Origin: UBA1372 sp964496075
GTDB taxonomy: Bacteria > Patescibacteriota > Microgenomatia > UBA12405
Assembly: GCA_964496075.1 (NCBI GenBank)
Contig: CAZBXB010000008.1
Location: 1 to 25,332, forward strand
Reading direction: 5' to 3'
Length of the DNA: 25,332 nucleotides
The notes below the pieces were generated by a model. The model saw nothing but the letters and a program-made list of their open reading frames with translations, searched no databases and was not told the origin of the DNA. Of the stretch, positions 1-5,039 are shown one piece after another; within the stretch, counting starts at the first letter, position 1; every line of letters starts with the position of its first letter. Both the position numbers and the translations under genes were made by a program.

Positions 1-1455
1 GCACCTTCCAGTACGGATACCTTGTTACGACTTAACCCTCATCGCTGAATTTACCTTAGCCCCTGGACAAGCCAGAGTCTTTGGGTACCCTCAACTTTGC
101 TGATTTGACGGGCAGTGTGTGCAAGAGGCGAGAACGTATTCACCGCGGTCTGCTGATCCACGATTACTACCAATTCCAAGTTCGTGCAGTCGAGTTTCAG
201 ACTGCAGTCCCCACTGAGACAAGTTTTAGAGGATTAGCTCCACCTCGCGGTTTGGCAACCCGTTGTACTTGTCATTGTAGGATGCGTGTAGCCCTGGACA
301 TAAGCATCATGCTGACTTGACGTCGTCCCCTCCTTCCTCCCAACAAAAATAATGCTGAGCAGTCTCCTGTGAAAAAATAACACAGGACAGGGGTTGCGCT
401 CGTTACCTCACTTAAGAGAACAACTCACGTCACGAGCTGACGACAGCCATGCAACAGCTGTGTACCACCCTCGAAGGCTCCCAGCATTACTGCCGGGATG
501 CAGGTACATGTCAATTCCAGGTGAGATTCATCGCTTCATATCGAATTAAACCGCATGCTCCACTGGTTGTGCGCCTCCCCGCCAATTCGTTTGAGTTTCG
601 GCCTTGCGGCTATACTCCCCAGGTGGTCTGCTTAACGCGTTAGCTTGCGTCCCAGAGTAAACCCCGGGACTAGCAGACATCGTTTACAGCTAGGACTACT
701 CAGGTCTCTAATCTGATTTGCTACCCTAGCTTTCGTCTCTCAGCGTCAGTTTGTACCTAGTTACCAGCCTTCGCCCTTGGTGTTCTTTATAGTATCCACG
801 GATTTTACCCCTACACTATAAATTCCAGTAACCTCGATACAACTCTAGTCTTTCAGTATCCCAGCCCTTCTTCCGGTTAAGCCGGAATATTTGAAATGGG
901 ACTTGAAAAACCGCCTACAGACCCTTTACACCCAGTAAAACCGGGTAACGCTTGCAACCTACGTATTACCGCGACTGCTGGCACGTAGTTAGTAGTTGCT
1001 TATTCAAAATGTCCTGAAGACAAAATAAAAGTGGTTTACAACCCGAAGGCATTCATCCCACACGCGGTGTCGCTGCGTCAGACTTTCGTCCATTGCGAAT
1101 GATTCGTAACTGCTGCCACCCGTAGGTGTATGGGCCGTGTCTCAGTCCCATCGTGCCGGACTCCCCGCTAAGGGCCGGTAGCCGTCATAGTCTTGGTAGG
1201 CCATTACCCTACCAACTAACTGATAGCAGATACGCCGCTTCCAAAGCGACTTGCGTCTTTACCCCGGAGGGACTATAGGAAATTATCCTCTCTTTCGAGA
1301 GGCTATGTCCTTCTTTGGAGTACGTTCGTATCTATTACTCACTCGTTCGCCACTAGGACACTGTCTCTGCAAGCAGTGACAGGCCTCGTTCGACTTGCAT
1401 GTGTTAGGCACACCGCCAGCGTTCATCCTGAGCCACGATCAAACTCTTAGTGACA
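1..1455 (-). rRNA. rrs: 16S ribosomal RNA, 3' end cut by window edge
   Basis: Small-subunit rRNA read on the minus strand. The reverse complement carries the conserved 5' segment (complement of 1428-1447), the 530 loop (near 965-985), the 790 region (693-712), the 910 region (579-598), the 1390 region (107-123) and the 1492 region (12-33), all in order. The mature 5' end is placed near 1455 by analogy with E. coli (about 8 nt before the 27F site). The 3' end is missing roughly 18-20 nt including the anti-Shine-Dalgarno, so it lies outside the window. Total length would be about 1475 nt, slightly short, and I see no intron or large insertion. The 338 region reads as the non-standard EUB338-III variant (1112-1129). 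Several universal-primer positions are mismatched, as known for Microgenomates/OP11-type lineages. Confidence 0.97.
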
Positions 1456-1473
1456 AAGGATGATTTTTTATTC

Positions 1474-1536
1474 AAAAACCATCTTGGTTTTTAAAAACCA
1501 GAAATTTTTCTCCGAAAATCGGAGACTTCCTTCTGG
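1474..1536 (-). promoter_or_regulatory. Structured 16S rRNA leader with competing hairpins
   Basis: In the leader between the likely rRNA promoter and the 16S 5' end there is a nested hairpin. The outer arms CCAGAA (1498-1503) and TTCTGG (1531-1536) enclose a perfect 7-bp stem TCTCCGA/TCGGAGA (1509-1515 and 1519-1525) with a 3-nt loop. Next to it AAAAACCA occurs at 1474-1481 and 1493-1500 around one TGGTTTTT (1485-1492), so the middle segment can pair with either neighbour but not both. Its position fits a pre-rRNA processing or antitermination leader. The role is inferred; only the complementarity is seen. Confidence 0.55.
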
Positions 1537-1610
1537 CACTGACAATATTGATTTCTTTTCTTTTGGCGGAAAAGTATGTATTTTTAACGTGCTTAACTTT
1601 TAGTGCGATT

Positions 1611-1639
1611 ATTATATTACAGATTGAAAATTTTTGCAC
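1611..1639 (-). promoter_or_regulatory. Possible rRNA promoter inside the end of recF
   Basis: The minus strand has a perfect TATAAT at 1611-1616, directly overlapping the recF stop region. The -35 position at 17-bp spacing (1634-1639) reads GTGCAA, only 3 of 6 matches to TTGACA. Transcription would start near 1604 and give a leader of about 150 nt before 16S. The call rests on one good hexamer and its position, so it is tentative. Confidence 0.3.
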
Positions 1640-2663
1640 TAGGCAAAAGCTGTCTATCCCCAGCCTGAGATGTTGTTATAAAGGACTGGTAAGTATAGCA
1701 TAGCTTTGAAATAGCCTGTTGATTATCTGGATCAAGCTCGGAGAAAATATCGTCCAGAAGTAAGAGTGGTTTTTGAGAGTACTTTTGTTCGATGTAGTGG
1801 ATTTGAGCTAGCTTGATAGCTAAGATGGCAATCCTATGTTGGCCTCGACTACCCCAACTGGATAAGTCATTGTGTGAGTTTAGAGACTGATTTTGGACAG
1901 AATAATCATCTCGATGAGGACCAAGACTAGTTTGGTTTTTGGCTATATCTTGATTTTGGCAGTGTTTCAGTCTGTCAGCGGTCAGAAGTATTGGAGTATA
2001 GGAAATTTGGAGTTGGTTGATGTCAGAATTTTGGTGGGAAGCAAAAAAACGATTGGTGAAAATAAAAAAGTCTGATCGATATTTATGGATTAAAGCGGCA
2101 TGTTTAATTAAGGCATTGTTCCAATAATAGAGCTGTTCGAGTTTGGCTTTAGATTGAGAAATTAATAAAAGAAGCTGGTTTCTTTGTTTTAAGGCTTTTT
2201 GATATTGGTAAAGATTGACTCGGTACTGCCAGTCCAGAGAAGACAAAAAGGAGTTGATAAAATCACGACGACGTGAAGGTGAGCCGGCAATAAGTCTAAT
2301 ATCTTCGGGATGAAAGATAACGGCTTTAAGATTGCCTAAAAAAACTTTTCTGGTTTTGTTGACACCATCGACAAGAAAATTACGACTAATTTGAGGACTA
2401 TTTGGATTTACTTTATATTGAAGCTCTAAACTTAGATTATCTAGTTTGCCAGTAATGATTGAGAAGTCTGAGTTCCAATTGATAAGATGAACGATTCTTT
2501 TGGCTCGAAAACTTGATGAACCAGTTAAAAGAAAAATAGCTTCTAAGATATTGGTTTTACCAGAGCCGTTGGGACCAATAATAAGGTTGGCAGATGGGTC
2601 AAAATCAAATGTTTTTTGAGTATAGGATCTAAAGTTTTGTAAGGTTAGGGATTTTAGTATCAC
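1617..2663 (-). CDS. recF: RecF, DNA replication and repair ATPase
   Basis: SMC/ABC-type ATPase that, with RecO and RecR, loads RecA at single-strand gaps. The 348-residue product starts with the typical RecF N-terminus (ILKSLTLQNFRSY) and has a Walker A GPNGSGKT at residues 30-37, a signature-like stretch SWGSRGQHR near 270 and a Walker B LLLLDDIFSELDP near 300-312. Length is close to the usual 350-370. The start is GTG at 2661-2663; no strong Shine-Dalgarno is visible. recF usually lies beside dnaA/dnaN, but here its downstream neighbour on the same strand is 16S rRNA, with a candidate rRNA promoter overlapping its last codons. Base composition matches the neighbouring core genes. Family assignment is firm. 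Confidence 0.93.
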   Translation of the reverse strand: MILKSLTLQNFRSYTQKTFDFDPSANLIIGPNGSGKTNILEAIFLLTGSSSFRAKRIVHLINWNSDFSIITGKLDNLSLELQYKVNPNSPQISRNFLVDGVNKTRKVFLGNLKAVIFHPEDIRLIAGSPSRRRDFINSFLSSLDWQYRVNLYQYQKALKQRNQLLLLISQSKAKLEQLYYWNNALIKHAALIHKYRSDFFIFTNRFFASHQNSDINQLQISYTPILLTADRLKHCQNQDIAKNQTSLGPHRDDYSVQNQSLNSHNDLSSWGSRGQHRIAILAIKLAQIHYIEQKYSQKPLLLLDDIFSELDPDNQQAISKLCYTYQSFITTSQAGDRQLLPSAKIFNL

Positions 2664-2714
2664 AGCTTTATTTTATCAGGTTTGGTAAATAGCTATGTTT
2701 TGTATCCTATAATC

Positions 2715-2743
2715 TTGATTATTGGACACATTTGTTGTATACT
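2715..2743 (+). promoter_or_regulatory. Sigma-70-type promoter upstream of the cassette
   Basis: TTGATT (2715-2720) and TATACT (2738-2743) are separated by exactly 17 bp, each matching the consensus at 4-5 of 6 positions. Transcription would begin near 2750, only about 20 nt before the hairpin-plus-T-run at 2768-2793. It therefore drives either a very short RNA or an attenuated leader for the gene at 2943. Confidence 0.45.
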
Positions 2744-2767
2744 TTCGGCCAGAGTATTAAAAAGAAT

Positions 2768-2793
2768 CCAACCCAAGCGTTGGTCTTTTTTTT
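2768..2793 (+). terminator. Intrinsic terminator or attenuator
   Basis: A CCAAC/GTTGG stem (2768-2772 and 2779-2783) with a 6-nt loop is followed by a run of eight T at 2785-2792. There is no plus-strand gene upstream, so it would end only transcripts from the promoter at 2715-2743. The stem is short; the T-run is strong. On the other strand a T-rich stretch also follows the stem, so it could act in both directions. Confidence 0.5.
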
Positions 2794-2812
2794 AAATACT
2801 TGCTCTTTAAAA

Positions 2813-2828
2813 ATACGATCGCATTTGT
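2813..2828 (+). repeat. Left copy of 16-bp terminal inverted repeat
   Basis: Reads ATACGATCGCATTTGT and is the exact reverse complement of 4106-4121. The match stops at exactly 16 bp on both sides. The inner 12 bases are close to a palindrome around CGATCG. Confidence 0.8.
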
Positions 2829-2842
2829 AAAGTGTAAGTATG

Positions 2843-2897
2843 ATTGCAAGGATCCTTTGAGTGGGTATCCTCTACCCTTTGAAAGGATTCTTGCAGT
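2843..2897 (+). promoter_or_regulatory. Long leader hairpin upstream of the secreted-protein gene
   Basis: Left arm 2845-2858 (TGCAAGGATCCTTT) pairs with right arm 2882-2895 (AAAGGATTCTTGCA) over 14 bp with a single G-U wobble. A second stem GGGTA/TACCC (2863-2867 and 2873-2877 approximately) lies inside, with loop TCCTC. Outer bases 2843-2844 and 2896-2897 can also pair. The loop CCTCT could form about five pairs with the GGAGG ribosome-binding site at 2933-2937. This suggests an RNA-level control element or a structure recognised as DNA during cassette movement; which of these is not decidable here. Confidence 0.6.
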
Positions 2898-2932
2898 ATG
2901 AGATCCGTGTATTTCTGAACCCTTTGAGGGAT

Positions 2933-2937
2933 GGAGG
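2933..2937 (+). promoter_or_regulatory. Shine-Dalgarno GGAGG that fixes the start at 2943
   Basis: GGAGG sits 5 nt before ATG 2943. This is the only textbook Shine-Dalgarno I found in the window, most other genes having none. It rules out the in-frame ATG at 2931, which would overlap the site. A small CCCT/AGGG hairpin (2920-2930) lies immediately upstream. Confidence 0.7.
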
Positions 2938-2942
2938 TTGTA

Positions 2943-4013
2943 ATGACTACGCGAAATCGATTGATGTTGGTTGGTGTTTCCCTCGCCTGCGGGCTTGGGA
3001 TGGTGTTGGTATTCGGATTCACGAACAAGGTTTTGGCTGATGATAGCCACATTAGAGATGTTTATATTATCTCCCCGGTGGGCGAGATATTTACGAACAT
3101 CGTATGTGCCTCAGATTATCCTACTGATCCTGTTTACTTTGTCGTAACATCAACAACAGGATCGATTTTTTCAGGCACTATCGGCTACCAAGGCACAGTG
3201 GTTTTTGAAACGACATTGTATTCATCGTTTTCGATTACCAGCACGGGCCAATTAAGTGTGTCTGTTCAAACTGTTGAATGGTGGGAAACTCAACCTGGTC
3301 AGTTTATAAAACGACCACGACCGGTTATTACGAACATCACTCCAAAAGGTGCCTTTTTGGGTGAGTCAATCACTATTCATGGTAAAAACTTTCTTTGGGA
3401 TGATGTTGTAGCTGGCTCTGACCTCCAGATATGGTTTGAAGACCCAGAATTCGGAGGGGTCTATTGGATTGATCCTGATTCGGAAGGAACAATATGGGGT
3501 CAGAACTCAATTCAATTGCTGGTACCATCGAGCCTGAAAATGGGGAATGATTATAATGTCCGCATAATCAGGAGCGATGTACATAGTGAACCGTATTTAT
3601 ATTCAATTGGTTCAAGACAGATTGAAGGGTTAACTGTCACTTATAAGGTAATGCAATACATGTGGCAACCTCCAAGTATAACTGTTCTTGGAAACATGAT
3701 TGCATATCCATTTGACAAGATATGGGTGACAGTTAAGGTTGGCAATGAAATTGAATCTGTCCCTGTTATATCAATTCCTGTTCAATTTCCGATAACACCA
3801 ATTCTATTTAGTATAGATGGATGGATATCGGAATTATTCCTAGATCCATATAATCCACGCCCCCAGCAAGTTAAGTTGGATTGGAACCAGGATAACTGTC
3901 TTTCTTTTTACCCTGGTACCAACGATGAACCGTTGAGTACCATTCCTCCCTTTGGCCAAGTTTGTGTAAGGCCATTGGGAAACTGGATCTATATGCCGAT
4001 AGTTCGGCGATAG
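2943..4013 (+). CDS. Secreted protein with an IPT/TIG-like domain
   Basis: The 356-residue product begins with a classic signal peptide: basic MTTRNR, a hydrophobic core (about residues 7-27) and a likely cleavage after VLA before DDSH. Residues about 120-220 look like an IPT/TIG immunoglobulin-like fold, with PVITNITPKGAFLGESITI followed by HGKNF, the 'P...G..G..V.I.G.NF' pattern of such domains. The flanking regions are beta-rich and Ser/Thr-rich with no enzymatic motif. It ends in WIYMPIVRR, which recalls the short 'YLPL..R'-like tails I associate with secreted Chloroflexota proteins; that is memory, not a search. ATG 2943 follows a GGAGG site. GC content and Arg codon choice (CGN-rich) differ from the neighbours, and the gene is enclosed in the inverted-repeat cassette. 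Probably exported or surface-attached; substrate unknown. Confidence 0.75.
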   Translation: MTTRNRLMLVGVSLACGLGMVLVFGFTNKVLADDSHIRDVYIISPVGEIFTNIVCASDYPTDPVYFVVTSTTGSIFSGTIGYQGTVVFETTLYSSFSITSTGQLSVSVQTVEWWETQPGQFIKRPRPVITNITPKGAFLGESITIHGKNFLWDDVVAGSDLQIWFEDPEFGGVYWIDPDSEGTIWGQNSIQLLVPSSLKMGNDYNVRIIRSDVHSEPYLYSIGSRQIEGLTVTYKVMQYMWQPPSITVLGNMIAYPFDKIWVTVKVGNEIESVPVISIPVQFPITPILFSIDGWISELFLDPYNPRPQQVKLDWNQDNCLSFYPGTNDEPLSTIPPFGQVCVRPLGNWIYMPIVRR

Positions 4014-4028
4014 ACTTCCGTAAGGTCA

Positions 4029-4083
4029 GGTGGCCTGGTGTCGGCGAGCTTTTTGCTGACACTCAGGCCACCCTCCGGGGTGG
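4029..4083 (+). terminator. GC-rich terminator-like hairpin, with alternative pairing
   Basis: Arms GGTGGCCTG (4029-4037) and CAGGCCACC (4064-4072) continue as GTGTCGGC/GCTGACAC (4038-4045 and 4055-4062) with one bulged T and one wobble, giving about 17 pairs around a loop containing TTTTT. It starts 16 nt after the stop codon. No T-run follows, so it is not a textbook intrinsic terminator. The CCACC of the 3' arm can instead pair with GGTGG at 4079-4083. Confidence 0.6.
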
Positions 4084-4105
4084 CAAAGCACAAACAAGAG
4101 AAAAA

Positions 4106-4121
4106 ACAAATGCGATCGTAT
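4106..4121 (-). repeat. Right copy of 16-bp terminal inverted repeat
   Basis: Reads ACAAATGCGATCGTAT on the plus strand, exact reverse complement of 2813-2828. It lies 60 bp upstream of the tRNA gene and borders directly on the AAAACAATAT arm of another inverted repeat. Confidence 0.8.
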
Positions 4122-4163
4122 AAAACAATATGGGTTTAATAATGATTGAGGCTATATTGTTTT
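4122..4163. repeat. 10-bp inverted repeat abutting the cassette and the tRNA promoter
   Basis: AAAACAATAT (4122-4131) and ATATTGTTTT (4154-4163) are exact reverse complements. The left arm begins at the first base outside the right terminal repeat and the right arm ends one base before the TG of the extended -10 element of the tRNA promoter, so the pair spans the -35 zone. It could be an operator for a dimeric regulator or part of the insertion site. Confidence 0.5.
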
Positions 4164-4172
4164 TGTTATAAT
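4164..4172 (+). promoter_or_regulatory. Extended -10 promoter for tRNA-Tyr (and xthA)
   Basis: TGT followed by a perfect TATAAT (4167-4172) forms an extended -10 element, which can work without a good -35. The usual start point 6-8 nt downstream falls at about 4179-4180, one or two bases before the tRNA begins at 4181, so the tRNA transcript may have almost no 5' leader. Confidence 0.6.
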
Positions 4173-4180
4173 ATTAGCTA

Positions 4181-4252
4181 CCAGCGGTAGCAAAGCGGTT
4201 ATGCGTCGGTCTGTAAAACCGATCTAGGCAGGTTCAACTCCTGCCCGCTGGA
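4181..4252 (+). tRNA. tRNA-Tyr (GUA), class I with archaeal-like acceptor
   Basis: A 72-nt cloverleaf can be folded by hand: acceptor CCAGCGG/CCGCTGG (4181-4187, 4245-4251) with discriminator A4252; D arm 4190-4204 with a 3-bp stem and GG at 4197-4198; anticodon stem TCGGT/ACCGA; loop CTGTAAA (4211-4217) with anticodon GTA at 4213-4215; T arm GCAGG-TTCAACT-CCTGC. CCA is not encoded. The variable loop is only TCTAG (5 nt), whereas bacterial tRNA-Tyr normally has a long variable arm, and the first pair is C1-G72, the archaeal/eukaryotic tyrosine identity pair, instead of bacterial G1-C72. The A36-A37-A38 of the anticodon loop is bacterial-like (MiaA substrate). xthA begins 16 nt downstream and is probably co-transcribed. 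Confidence 0.92.
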
Positions 4253-4268
4253 CAAAGTATAATTAGTA

Positions 4269-5039
4269 ATGAATATAAAAATTGTTTCTTGGAACGTAAA
4301 TGGGATTAGGGCGTCGATTAAGAAAGGATTGTGGGATTTTGTTAAAAAAGAAAAGGCGGATATTTACTGTTTTCAGGAGATAAAGGCGAAAATTGACCAG
4401 ATACCAAATAGCATAGATAGACCTACCGGTTATTTTGAATATTGGAATCCTGCTGAAAAGGCGGGTTACTCGGGAGTAGGTGTGATGACCAAACTGGAGC
4501 CAAAAACTATCATCAATGGGGATAGAGATAGTGACTGGGATGACGAGGGAAGAGTGATAATTACTAAGTTTGACGAGTTTACTCTACTTAATGTCTATTT
4601 TCCTAATGGTAAAAGGGACTTGGGAAGGTTGGATTTTAAGATGAAGTTTTATGAACATTTTTTGAAGTATATAAATAAGCTGCGGGAAAATGGTGAAAAG
4701 ATAATATTTTGTGGGGATGTAAATACGGCCCACACTGAAATTGATCTAGCCAGACCGGATGCAAACAGACAAATATCCGGATTTTTGGATATTGAAAGAA
4801 AATGGCTAGATAAAGTAGTTAAGGCGGGCTATGTAGATACTTTTAGAGTGTTTAATAAATCCAGAGAAAAGTATAGTTGGTGGAGTCAGCGAGGAGGGGC
4901 AAGAAGTAGAAACGTGGGCTGGCGGATTGACTATGTGTTTGTGGATAAATCTTTGAAAAACAAGGTAAAAGATGCTTTTATTCTTGACGAGGTGGTGGGT
5001 TCGGATCATTGTCCGGTGGGGATTGAGTTGGTGATGTAA
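4269..5039 (+). CDS. xthA: Exodeoxyribonuclease III (AP endonuclease)
   Basis: Base-excision-repair enzyme of the exonuclease-endonuclease-phosphatase fold that cuts 5' of abasic sites and has 3'-5' exonuclease activity. The 256-residue length is normal. Visible motifs are WNVNGIRA near the N-terminus (metal-binding Asn), CFQEIKAK with Glu37, the CGDVNTAH segment with catalytic Asp and Asn, the WRIDYVFV strand, and SDHCP with Asp246/His247. All catalytic positions are present. No Shine-Dalgarno is visible. The gene follows tRNA-Tyr by 16 nt, suggesting it shares that promoter. Its last 62 bp overlap the convergent gene on the other strand. It uses AGA/AGG for most Arg codons, like the rest of the host genes. 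Confidence 0.95.
   Translation: MNIKIVSWNVNGIRASIKKGLWDFVKKEKADIYCFQEIKAKIDQIPNSIDRPTGYFEYWNPAEKAGYSGVGVMTKLEPKTIINGDRDSDWDDEGRVIITKFDEFTLLNVYFPNGKRDLGRLDFKMKFYEHFLKYINKLRENGEKIIFCGDVNTAHTEIDLARPDANRQISGFLDIERKWLDKVVKAGYVDTFRVFNKSREKYSWWSQRGGARSRNVGWRIDYVFVDKSLKNKVKDAFILDEVVGSDHCPVGIELVM

Larger units (their letters stand above)
2813..4121. mobile_element. Candidate single-gene cassette with 16-bp terminal inverted repeats
   Basis: The two ends of this 1309-bp segment are an exact 16-bp inverted repeat (2813-2828 and 4106-4121) with a near-palindromic CGATCG core. Inside lie one gene (2943-4013), a long hairpin near the left end (2843-2897) and a GC-rich hairpin near the right end (4029-4072). 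AAAA flanks both outer edges (2809-2812 and 4122-4125), which could be a 4-bp target duplication or simple AT richness. The cargo gene differs from its neighbours: GC is 31/60 at 2941-3000 and 29/60 at 3241-3300 against 20/60 at 4321-4380, and 8 of its 12 Arg codons are CGN against 3 of 17 in xthA. No transposase or recombinase is encoded, so mobility would have to be supplied in trans. Seen: repeats, hairpins, composition. Inferred: acquisition by transfer. Confidence 0.4.

Noticed and set aside
81..643. Two plus-strand open frames (81-320 and 449-643)
   Set aside because: They lie wholly inside the antisense of conserved 16S rRNA and are not genes.
1..1455. Intron or large insertion in the 16S gene, as found in some CPR
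   Set aside because: Conserved blocks follow each other at normal spacing and total length is about 1475 nt.
1893..2075. Plus-strand frame inside recF
   Set aside because: Shadow of recF with no independent signal.
2931..2942. In-frame ATG at 2931 as start of the secreted protein
   Set aside because: It overlaps the GGAGG site and would add MEVV before the normal signal peptide; ATG 2943 fits better.
2757..3052. Two minus-strand open frames over the cassette leader
   Set aside because: No family resemblance; they run against the signal-peptide region and the hairpin of the plus-strand gene, which has a clear ribosome-binding site.
2813..4121. Integron cassette with attC site
   Set aside because: No attC-type R'/R'' core (GTTRRRY with RYYYAAC) at the gene's end and no integrase; the exact terminal inverted repeat is not an integron feature.
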